From Clostridia bacterium (GTDB lineage: Bacteria > Bacillota_E > RBS10-35 > JAJYVN01), in assembly GCA_027335545.1 (NCBI GenBank), contig DAHWHV010000355.1, forward strand, positions 1 through 7,350: a stretch of 7,350 bases of DNA, written 5' to 3'. Below the pieces are notes generated by a model that saw nothing but the letters and a program-made list of their open reading frames with translations, searched no databases and had not been told where the DNA came from. Every line of letters begins with the position of its first letter. Position 1 is the stretch's first letter. Position numbers and translations under genes: made by a program. Positions 1 to 5,763 of this stretch are shown here, piece after piece.

Positions 1-34
1 CGCCGCCCCACGCGGCTCCGGCCGTCCGCGGCCG

Positions 35-1165
35 GTGCCGCGCGTGAGCCTGCGCGTGCTGATGCTGTCCTGGCGAGGTCCGGGGCACCCGCGCGCCGGC
101 GGCGCGGAGCTGTACACGGCGCGCGTCCTCGGCGGCCTCGCCGCGCGTGGCCACAGCATCGTCTGGGTCTGCGAGCACGGCGCCCGGGGCCTGTCCGGCC
201 TGCGCGTCGTGCCCGTCGGTCGCGGGACGGGGCTCTACCTGGCGGGGGCCCGCTTCGTCCTGCGACACGCCGCGGCCTTTGACGTGGTGGTGGACCAGAT
301 CAACGGCTGCGGCTTTCTGACCCCCCTGTACAGTCCGCTCCCGGTGCTGGCCCTCATCCACCAGCGCGTGGCCGAGGGCTGGGCCCGGGAGCCGGCGGCC
401 CTGCGGCGGCGCCTCGGCCCGGCCGCCGAGGGTCTGCTGCTGCGCCCCTACCGGCAGACCCCGTTCCTCACCGTGTCGCGCACCTCGCTGCTGGATCTGC
501 GCGCGCAGGGTTGGACCGGCCCCGGCACGATCGCCCGCAACGGCGTGGACGCCCCGGCCTGGAGCCATCAGGGGCCCCCGGGCGGCGGCGCTCCCCCGCC
601 CCCCCCACCACCCCCACCCAAGGAGCCCGCGCCGACGCTCATCTACCTGGCCCGCCTGCAGGCCGCGGGCAAGGGCCTCCCCGAGGCGCTGCGGGCCTAT
701 GCCCTGGTGCGCGCCGCCCTGCCGGAGACGCGCCTCTGGGTGGTGGGGCGGGGCAGCCCTCCCCCGACCCTCCCCCCGGGCGCCGCCTGCTTCGCCAACG
801 CCCCGGATGCCTTGCGCGACGCATTGCTGGCCCGGGCCTGGCTGCTCGTGGCCACCTCGGTACGCGAGGGCTGGGGGCGCATGGTGCTGGAGGCGGCGGC
901 CGCGGGCACCCCCTGCGCGGCGTACGCCACGCCCGGTCTGGCGGAGGCCGCCGCCGCCGTCGGCGGGCACCTGACACCCCCGGACCCGAACTCCCTGGCC
1001 GCGGCCGCGATCGACCTGCTGCGCCGGCCAGTGACCGTGTGGGCCCTGGGGGCAGAGGCCGCCCGTCTGGCCGCCCGCTTCTCCTGGGGGGAGGCCGTCG
1101 CCACCTGGGAGACGACCCTGGAGGGGGTGGCGGGCGGCCCGGCCCGCCGGCCACCCCCTCCTTGA
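35..1165 (+). CDS. GT4-family glycosyltransferase (GT-B fold), start uncertain
   Basis: Probably transfers a sugar from a nucleotide-sugar donor to an envelope or exported glycan; acceptor and donor cannot be read from sequence. The N-terminal lobe opens with a beta strand and RVLMLSW, followed by the glycine-rich GGAE near residues 22-25, DQIN at 87-90 and LIHQ at 107-110, a combination I associate with cytoplasmic GT4 enzymes. TVSRTS (146-151) and IARNGVD (166-172) mark the end of this lobe. The C-terminal lobe begins at TLIYLARLQ (201-209) and carries the retaining-enzyme EX7E motif as E278 and E286 in REGWGRMVLEA. The length, about 376 residues, is normal. Oddity: nine prolines (187-195) join the lobes, and the tail is also proline-rich. 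The GTG at 35 has no clear ribosome site; GTG at 44 is an alternative, and the frame is open to the window edge, so the gene may begin upstream. Family call firm, start weak. Confidence 0.85.
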   Translation: MPRVSLRVLMLSWRGPGHPRAGGAELYTARVLGGLAARGHSIVWVCEHGARGLSGLRVVPVGRGTGLYLAGARFVLRHAAAFDVVVDQINGCGFLTPLYSPLPVLALIHQRVAEGWAREPAALRRRLGPAAEGLLLRPYRQTPFLTVSRTSLLDLRAQGWTGPGTIARNGVDAPAWSHQGPPGGGAPPPPPPPPPKEPAPTLIYLARLQAAGKGLPEALRAYALVRAALPETRLWVVGRGSPPPTLPPGAACFANAPDALRDALLARAWLLVATSVREGWGRMVLEAAAAGTPCAAYATPGLAEAAAAVGGHLTPPDPNSLAAAAIDLLRRPVTVWALGAEAARLAARFSWGEAVATWETTLEGVAGGPARRPPPP

Positions 1166-1210
1166 GCCCCAGCGCGACCGCGCGCCACCCGCCACCTGCC
1201 GGGCCGAGCC

Positions 1211-1242
1211 GGGCGTGGCAAGAGAGGACTCTGGCGACGCCC
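1211..1242. terminator. Candidate hairpin in convergent gap, possible bidirectional terminator
   Basis: Between the stops of the glycosyltransferase and the permease there are only 78 bases. They contain an outer stem GGGCGT (1211-1216) pairing with ACGCCC (1237-1242) and an inner stem AGAG (1221-1224) with CTCT (1229-1232) around loop AGGA, separated by a symmetric 4-nt internal loop. The hairpin begins two bases or less past the permease stop. There is no T-run on either side, so an intrinsic terminator is not certain. Confidence 0.35.
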
Positions 1243-1243
1243 T

Positions 1244-2416
1244 CTAATCGTGCCGCAGCGCCACGATCGGATCCAGCCGGCTCCCCTGGGCGGCCGGCCA
1301 GAGCCCGAAGACCATGCCCACCAGCAGGGCGAAGCCGAAGCCCAGCACGACCGAGCCGGGGGTGACCACGACGGTGGTCTTCAGGGCCTGGCCAACCAGG
1401 TGGGCGCCCAGGATCCCGAGACCGATCCCCACCAGTCCGCCGCCGCAGGACAGGAGTGCGGCCTCCAGCAGGAACTGCAGCAGGATGCCGCGCCGTTTGG
1501 CGCCGATCGCCTTCCGCAGGCCGATCTCGCGCGTGCGCTCGGTCACGGACACCAGCATGATGTTCATGATCCCGATCCCGCCGACCAGCAGGGACACGCC
1601 GGCGATGGCGGCCAGGGTCGTCGTCAGGGTCTTGGTCACACCGCTGAGGGTGGACAGGAGCTGGTTCTGGCTGGAGACGTTGACCGCGTTGGCGCGGGGG
1701 AACTGATGGGCGAAGATCATCTGCAGTGTGCCGACCACCAGGGGGGCGTCCTTGGCCGCCTTGACCTGGAAGAAGAGTTCGTTCGGGTAGACGGTCCCGA
1801 GCACGATCTCCGCGGTGGTGTACGGGATCAGGACCACGTTGTCCTGGTTGCCCCCCCCGGTCGACCCCATCTGGGGAAGCACCCCGACGACGGTGAAGGG
1901 GAAGCCGTTCACGTGGAGTTGCTGACCGAGGGCGCTGCCGTGGATGCCCAGGTTCTGCAGGACCGTCTGCCCCAGGACGGCCACCTGGGCGTGGCCGTTC
2001 ACCTGCGCGGCCGTCAGGAAGGACCCCTGCGCCATCTGGATGCCGTGCATCGGCAGCCAGTCCGCGGAGACGCCGTTCACGCTGGCCTGGGTGTTCTGGG
2101 TGCCGGCGACCACGCTGGCCCCGCCGGAGCTGAACAGGGGCATGGCCAGGGCGATGTCCGGGACGCGCCGCTGCAACTGCGCGGCCATGCCAGTCGTGAA
2201 CCGCGCCCCGCCACCGAAGGCGGGGAAGGCGATGACCAGGTTGGTCCCCAGCGATTCCACCTGCTTGGCCACCGCTTGCTGGGAACCCTGCCCCAACGCG
2301 ACGATGGCGATGACCGTGGTCACCCCGATGATGATGCCCAGCGCCGTGAGGAACGAGCGCAACACGTTGCCGCGGATGGCCAGCCAGGCCATGCGCAGGC
2401 CCTCGCCCAGATTCAT
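1244..2416 (-). CDS. MacB/YknZ-type ABC transporter permease (FtsX family)
   Basis: Membrane subunit of a mechanotransmission-type ABC exporter; pairs with the ATPase encoded just upstream and with the adaptor at the head of the operon. The 390 residues show the standard layout: a transmembrane helix at about 21-43, a large extracytoplasmic domain at about 45-265 (MacB periplasmic core type), then three helices at about 268-291, 316-340 and 353-376. The conserved cytoplasmic coupling segment TERTREIGLRKAIGAKR (292-308) follows the second helix, and the protein ends with the family-typical PIVALRHD. The length agrees with stand-alone permeases; in E. coli MacB the ATPase is fused, here it is separate as in Bacillus Ykn. 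The ATG at 2416 overlaps the ATPase stop as ATGA, pointing to translational coupling, and has a strong purine-rich site 6 nt upstream. The exported substrate is not evident. Confidence 0.93.
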   Translation of the reverse strand: MNLGEGLRMAWLAIRGNVLRSFLTALGIIIGVTTVIAIVALGQGSQQAVAKQVESLGTNLVIAFPAFGGGARFTTGMAAQLQRRVPDIALAMPLFSSGGASVVAGTQNTQASVNGVSADWLPMHGIQMAQGSFLTAAQVNGHAQVAVLGQTVLQNLGIHGSALGQQLHVNGFPFTVVGVLPQMGSTGGGNQDNVVLIPYTTAEIVLGTVYPNELFFQVKAAKDAPLVVGTLQMIFAHQFPRANAVNVSSQNQLLSTLSGVTKTLTTTLAAIAGVSLLVGGIGIMNIMLVSVTERTREIGLRKAIGAKRRGILLQFLLEAALLSCGGGLVGIGLGILGAHLVGQALKTTVVVTPGSVVLGFGFALLVGMVFGLWPAAQGSRLDPIVALRHD

Positions 2417-3216
2417 GCCGCGCCCCCTCCCCCGTTCCCGGCCGCCCCCCCGCCCGGCCCCGCGCTCCCCGCCGCCTCCGCGGCCAGGAGGCGCTCGGCC
2501 GCGGGGACCGGCTCGTCGGCCAGGACCCGGCCGTCGAAGACGCGCACGATGCGCAGGCAGTGCCTGGCGATGTGTTCGTCGTGCGTGACCATGGCCACCG
2601 TCATCCCGCCATCGTTGAGCCGCTGGATCAAGGCCATGACCTCCTGCCCTGAGCGGCTGTCCAGGTTCCCGGTGGGCTCATCGGCGAGCAGCACCTCCGG
2701 CCGGCCGGCCAGGGCCCGCGCCACGGCCACGCGTTGCTGCTGCCCTCCGGAGAGCTGGGCCGGCAGGTGGTGCACCCGGCCCTCCAGGCCGACGGCGGCC
2801 AGCGCCGCCAGCGCCGCCTGCCGCCGCTGGCGCGTGGACTCCCCCCGGTAGATCAACGGCAACTCGACGTTCTGCAGGGCTGTGAGGCGCGGCAGGAGGT
2901 TGTAGCTCTGGAAGACGAAGCCGATGAACCGGTTGCGCACCTCGGCGAGTTGGTCATCGCCCAGCCGGCCGACGGACCGGCCGGCCAAGCGGTATTCCCC
3001 GGCCGTGGGCCGGTCCAGGCACCCCAGCACGTTCATCAGGGTCGACTTGCCAGAGCCCGAGGGTCCCATCACCGCCACCATTTCGCCCGGATGGATCTGC
3101 AGGTCGACGCCGCCCAGGGCCGCGACCGTCACCGTTCCCATGCGGTAGCTCTTGGTGATGCCCCGTAGGTCGATGACCGGTCCGCCCGCCCCGCGCCCCC
3201 GCGCCCCCGACGCCAA
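2413..3216 (-). CDS. MacB/YknY-type ABC transporter ATPase
   Basis: Hydrolyses ATP on the cytoplasmic face to drive the permease encoded immediately downstream. From a TTG start at 3216 (267 residues) the motifs are: Walker A GPSGSGKST at 51-59, Q-loop glutamine in FVFQSYNL at about 103, signature LSGGQQQR from 155, Walker B VLLADEP with catalytic Glu at about 180, D-loop NLDS, and switch His in VTHD at about 212. VIDLRGITKSYRMG is the usual N-terminal strand of this LolD/MacB/Ykn subfamily. The TTG has AGGGGGTGG just upstream at workable spacing; GTG at 3225 (270 residues) is the alternative. A longer reading to 3387 is possible but would translate a 38-bp tandem repeat whose length is not a multiple of three, so I reject it. 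The C-terminus is a short Gly/Ala tail. Its stop overlaps the permease start by 4 bases. Confidence 0.92.
   Translation of the reverse strand: MASGARGRGAGGPVIDLRGITKSYRMGTVTVAALGGVDLQIHPGEMVAVMGPSGSGKSTLMNVLGCLDRPTAGEYRLAGRSVGRLGDDQLAEVRNRFIGFVFQSYNLLPRLTALQNVELPLIYRGESTRQRRQAALAALAAVGLEGRVHHLPAQLSGGQQQRVAVARALAGRPEVLLADEPTGNLDSRSGQEVMALIQRLNDGGMTVAMVTHDEHIARHCLRIVRVFDGRVLADEPVPAAERLLAAEAAGSAGPGGGAAGNGGGGAA
2423..2433 (-). promoter_or_regulatory. Ribosome binding site of the permease, inside the ATPase tail
   Basis: On the minus strand GGGGGAGGGGG lies 6 nt before the permease ATG. The same bases are glycine codons of the Gly/Ala-rich C-terminal tail of the ATPase. The tail may therefore owe part of its composition to carrying the downstream ribosome site. 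Confidence 0.6.
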
Positions 3217-3248
3217 CGCGCCCACCCCCTGCCTCGATGACCGACCCG

Positions 3249-3279
3249 GCGGCGGGGGCCCCGGAGGGGACCCCGCCGC
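3249..3279 (-). promoter_or_regulatory. Strong GC hairpin in the ATPase leader
   Basis: A 9-bp arm GCGGCGGGG (3249-3257) pairs perfectly with CCCCGCCGC (3271-3279). Inside, CCCC (3259-3262) pairs with GGGG (3266-3269) around loop GGA, leaving one opposed G/A mismatch. It lies in the operon spacer, 24-33 nt upstream of the candidate ATPase starts. No U-run follows on the transcribed strand, so mRNA stability or attenuation is more likely than termination. Confidence 0.45.
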
Positions 3280-3291
3280 GGTGAAGCGGCC

Positions 3292-3385
3292 AGGCGAGCT
3301 TCGCTCCGCTGCGCAGCACCGCTCGCCGCAGGCGAGCTTCGCTCCGCTGCGCAGCACCGCTCGCCGCAGGCGAGCTTCGCTCCGC
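3292..3385. repeat. 38-bp tandem repeat, two and a half copies, hairpin-forming
   Basis: Copies begin at 3292, 3330 and 3368; the first two appear identical and the third breaks off after about 18 bases. Each unit carries GGCGAGC near its start, the 10-bp palindrome GCTGCGCAGC in its middle, and GCTCGCC near its end. Across unit junctions GCTCGCC-GCA-GGCGAGC forms 7-bp stems with 3-nt loops (3321-3337 and 3359-3375). The array sits between the adaptor stop (3395) and the ATPase start. It is non-coding by position and period; resemblance to REP-like structured repeats is inference. Confidence 0.85.
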
Positions 3386-3394
3386 ACGCTCCGC

Positions 3395-5305
3395 TCACCC
3401 GCCCTTGGGCCCGCCGCCCCCCGGGCCCGGCCCTCGGAAGCCGCCGCCCGCGCCGCGGAAGAAGGCGAAGGGATTGGTCGTGCCGGTGCTGGCCTGGCCG
3501 GCGACGACCCGCTCCCCGACCTTCAGGCCCGAGAGGATCTGCGTGTAGGTGGTGCCCACCAACCCCACCTTCACCGGGACCGGCACCTCCTTGCCGCCCT
3601 GGATCACGCGCACCACGCCCCGGCCCCCGGTGCCGAAGGCGGTGACGGCCTGGGCCGGGACCCGGAGCGTGCGGGCAGCAGAGGCGATCTGGATCACGGC
3701 CGTCGCCGACATCCCGGGCCGCAGGTTCTGGCTGCTCTGCAGCGACATCGTCACCGGGTAGGTGCTGACCCCGTTGGTGCTCGTAGCCGACGGCGCGATG
3801 GCCACGACCTTCCCCCTGTAGGTGACCCCGGGGAAGGCGCTGACCGAGATCGTCACCGGCTCGCCGACCTTCACCTTGCCGATGTCCAGTTCGTCGACCG
3901 GCGCCACGACCTGCAGGCCAGCCGCCGACTGCAACGTCACGACGGTCGTGCCCGTCCCGACGCTCTGCCCCGGCAGCACGTCGACCGCGGTCACGGTCCC
4001 GGCCATCGGCGCCGTCACGGTCAGCTCACCCAGGGCCTGCTGCCGCTGCTGCAGCACCAGCAGGTCGCTTTGCACGCTGGCCTGTTGGGCGGTGACCGCC
4101 GCTGCCGTCGGCGGCGTGGGGTGCGCCGTCTGGGACAGGGTCAGCTGGGCCTGCTGCAGCGCGAGGCGGTCCTGCTGCACGTTGAGCTGGTCCTGCTGGA
4201 CGGTGGCCTGGGTCGCCGGGTCCTGGATCTGGGCGAGCCGCTGCCCGGCCGCGACGGACGCGCCGGCCGCCGCCAGCGAGCCGACCGTGCCCGCCGCCTG
4301 GGCCGAGAGGTCCACGGGCGCAGGGTAGGCCACCTGGCCGGCGTCGCTCCAGCCGTAGGCCGCTGGCGGGCTCCCCGAGGGGGTGAAGCTCACCGTGGCC
4401 GTCGCCCCGACGGGGGGCTGGCCGATGGGCGTGCTCGGCGTGACCGTCACCGGGTAGAGCTGCTGCGTCTGCGTGGCGGCGCTGTCCTGCTTGGCCGAGC
4501 CACCGCTCTGCCCCAGGGTCACCGCCCCGGAGGTCGAGGGGGTATCCCCCAGGGCCGTCACCGTGCCGTCGAAGACCTGGGCCGCGGACGGGAGGTCGAT
4601 GGTGGCGGCGGTGCCGACGGGGAGGTAGGGGATGTCCTCCTCCGGCACCGGCACGGTGATCGTGGGCGCCCCCGCGGGCTGGACGACGGCCACCTCCGTC
4701 CCCGGGCCCACCTGCTGCCCGGCGACCACGCCCACCGATTGCACGACGCCCGCCACGGGGGTGGTCACGACGGTGGCGGCGGCCGCCGCCGCGGCGTCGC
4801 GGCTCTGGGTCAACTCGGCTTGGCGCAGCGTCAGCTCGGCCTGGGACACCTTCAGCTGTGCCGAAGCCAGGGTGCGCGGGTCGAGGGTGGGGCTCGTCAG
4901 GGCCTGCAGTTGGGCCTTGGCCTGGTCCAGAGCGGCCTGGGCGGCCACGACCTGCTGGGCCAGGCCCTGCGTGTCCGCCAGGACGACCAGGGGGGCCCCG
5001 GCCGCGACGCGCTGACCCACGGCCACGTCCACCCGGGCGACTTCGCCGGCCGTCTGCGGCGTGACGTTCTGGGTCGCCACCGCCTGGACGCTCCCGGGCC
5101 CGGGCACCGAGACCTGGACGGGCCCCATGGAGGCCGCCACGGTGAAGTAGCGCGGGGCGGCGGCCGCCGCCTTGGCTTGGCGGTAGCGGCCCACACCGTA
5201 CGTGGCGGCGACGACCAGGACCCCGGCGACGACCAACCACACCAGCCAGCGCCCCAACACCGGCGGCCAGGTACGACCCGGAACCTCCTCGGCCATGCCC
5301 CGCAT
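3395..5305 (-). CDS. Membrane-fusion adaptor of the ABC exporter, with duplicated module
   Basis: Periplasmic-adaptor (HlyD/MacA/YknX-like) subunit, head of the operon, predicted to be anchored by one N-terminal helix (residues about 19-40) with the rest outside the membrane; no lipobox is seen. Numbered from ATG 5305 (636 residues): module 1 has a lipoyl half at 86-111, an Ala/Gln-rich coiled-coil hairpin at 112-175, a second lipoyl half PVAGVVQSVGVVAGQQV from about 183, and a beta-barrel with EEDI near 222-225, ending near 307. Module 2 repeats this: lipoyl half 325-363, Gln-rich coiled coil 364-427, lipoyl half APMAGTVTAVDVLPGQ from about 432, beta-barrel with DELDIG near 471. A membrane-proximal domain (RVPAQAVTAFG onwards, about 548-603) and a Gly/Pro tail finish it. 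Usual adaptors are about 350-450 residues with one module. GGAGAAGGGG lies 8 nt before ATG 5305; ATG 5296 is an alternative. A longer frame to 5374 lacks support. Confidence 0.9.
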   Translation of the reverse strand: MRGMAEEVPGRTWPPVLGRWLVWLVVAGVLVVAATYGVGRYRQAKAAAAAPRYFTVAASMGPVQVSVPGPGSVQAVATQNVTPQTAGEVARVDVAVGQRVAAGAPLVVLADTQGLAQQVVAAQAALDQAKAQLQALTSPTLDPRTLASAQLKVSQAELTLRQAELTQSRDAAAAAAATVVTTPVAGVVQSVGVVAGQQVGPGTEVAVVQPAGAPTITVPVPEEDIPYLPVGTAATIDLPSAAQVFDGTVTALGDTPSTSGAVTLGQSGGSAKQDSAATQTQQLYPVTVTPSTPIGQPPVGATATVSFTPSGSPPAAYGWSDAGQVAYPAPVDLSAQAAGTVGSLAAAGASVAAGQRLAQIQDPATQATVQQDQLNVQQDRLALQQAQLTLSQTAHPTPPTAAAVTAQQASVQSDLLVLQQRQQALGELTVTAPMAGTVTAVDVLPGQSVGTGTTVVTLQSAAGLQVVAPVDELDIGKVKVGEPVTISVSAFPGVTYRGKVVAIAPSATSTNGVSTYPVTMSLQSSQNLRPGMSATAVIQIASAARTLRVPAQAVTAFGTGGRGVVRVIQGGKEVPVPVKVGLVGTTYTQILSGLKVGERVVAGQASTGTTNPFAFFRGAGGGFRGPGPGGGGPKGG

Positions 5306-5313
5306 GCCCAATG

Positions 5314-5323
5314 CCCCTTCTCC
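5314..5323 (-). promoter_or_regulatory. Ribosome binding site deciding the adaptor start
   Basis: GGAGAAGGGG on the minus strand, 8 nt before ATG 5305. It favours this start over the upstream ATG at 5374 and over the second ATG at 5296. Confidence 0.5.
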
Positions 5324-5408
5324 GCAGGTCCGTTTCCGTCGGCGGGCCGCGCCGTGCTCCGGCCCCTGCCCCACCGAGTCGGCAGACCCTGCCTCCTCCG
5401 CCCGTCGT

Positions 5409-5460
5409 GCTCAGGATACCCACGGGCTGTTAAGGAATCCTACATTCCCCTCTGGGGACA
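5409..5460 (-). promoter_or_regulatory. Possible promoter region of the exporter operon
   Basis: This is the least G+C-rich stretch of the intergenic region, about 105-155 bp before the adaptor start. On the minus strand it includes TTAACA and GGGTATCCT, but no pair of boxes has good spacing. Two small inverted repeats lie in it: GGAAT/ATTCC (5434-5438 and 5444-5448) and TCCCC/GGGGA (5446-5450 and 5454-5458). Promoter identity is a guess from composition and position. Confidence 0.3.
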
Positions 5461-5514
5461 GCCGGGGTGGCGCGCCGGCCCGTGGGAGGGCGGGACGGAC
5501 CCCCCGGGCGGATG

Positions 5515-5531
5515 GGGGTCGCGGCGACCCC
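5515..5531. promoter_or_regulatory. 17-bp palindrome, candidate operator or hairpin
   Basis: GGGGTCGC (5515-5522) and GCGACCCC (5524-5531) are perfect reverse complements around a single G. As DNA it would suit a dimeric regulator; as RNA it could fold as a 7-bp stem with a CGG loop. It lies roughly midway between the two divergent genes. Confidence 0.4.
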
Positions 5532-5593
5532 GCCGGGGGCGGGACGCGCGGGGCGGCACCGGCGACCAGCGGGCAGGGCCCGCGCCGGCCGCT

Positions 5594-5628
5594 GGTGCAT
5601 GATGGGCGCCGCACCGGTGCATGCTGGG
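5594..5628. promoter_or_regulatory. Direct repeat with 22-bp spacing plus palindrome, candidate operator
   Basis: GGTGCATGATGGG (5594-5606) and GGTGCATGCTGGG (5616-5628) match at 12 of 13 bases and start 22 bp apart, close to two helical turns. Between and overlapping them is the perfect palindrome GCACCGGTGC (5611-5620), which adds an inverted copy of the GGTGC half. The cluster is about 80-110 bp upstream of the helix-turn-helix gene, a good position for autoregulation, which is inference. Confidence 0.4.
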
Positions 5629-5686
5629 TTCAGGGGGACGGCACAGGCCGGGGGCTCGCATCGTGTGGGCGCGACCGTCCCGCGGC

Positions 5687-5694
5687 GGAGGTGG
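5687..5694 (+). promoter_or_regulatory. Ribosome binding site ahead of the HTH gene
   Basis: GGAGGTGG lies 10 nt before ATG 5705, slightly long spacing. It argues against the upstream in-frame ATG at 5621, which falls inside the second arm of the direct repeat. ATG 5717 and ATG 5741 remain possible starts. Confidence 0.45.
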
Positions 5695-5704
5695 ATGTAC
5701 GGCG

Positions 5705-5763
5705 ATGGGAGCGGCCATGGAGGCGGCGTCGGGAGCCGGAATGGGAGCGGTGCTGGAGGCGGC
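5705..5763 (+). repeat. Imperfect 23-bp direct repeat with 36-bp offset inside the HTH gene
   Basis: Bases 5705-5727 and 5741-5763 match at 20 of 23 positions and encode MGAAMEAA and MGAVLEAA. The 36-bp offset keeps the reading frame. Confidence 0.7.

Larger units (their letters stand above)
5306..5704. other. Divergent intergenic region of about 400 bp, no gene seen
   Basis: Separates the exporter operon (leftward) from the helix-turn-helix gene (rightward), so both sets of promoters should lie here. It holds the A+T-richer patch at about 5409-5460, a 17-bp palindrome at 5515-5531, and the direct-repeat/palindrome cluster at 5594-5628. Open frames crossing it lack ribosome sites and recognisable domains. 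I could not assign a sigma-70 promoter with confidence on either strand. Confidence 0.6.

Noticed and set aside
1250..2851. A 533-codon open frame on the plus strand opposite the permease and ATPase
   Set aside because: Composition is shadow-like (Asp/Gln/His/Gly-rich without hydrophobic cores) and the opposite strand encodes clear ABC transporter proteins.
3292..3385. CRISPR array
   Set aside because: The units are directly adjacent with no unique spacers, only two and a half copies exist, and no cas gene is present.
3217..3387. N-terminal extension of the ATPase frame through the 38-bp repeats
   Set aside because: Family homology begins at VIDLRG, the extension translates a repeat whose period is not a multiple of three, and there are better placed starts with ribosome sites.
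3152..5602. An 816-codon open frame on the plus strand opposite the adaptor gene
   Set aside because: It is the antisense shadow of a well-supported adaptor, has His/Arg/Gly-rich composition with no domain, and follows from the scarcity of stops in GC-rich DNA.
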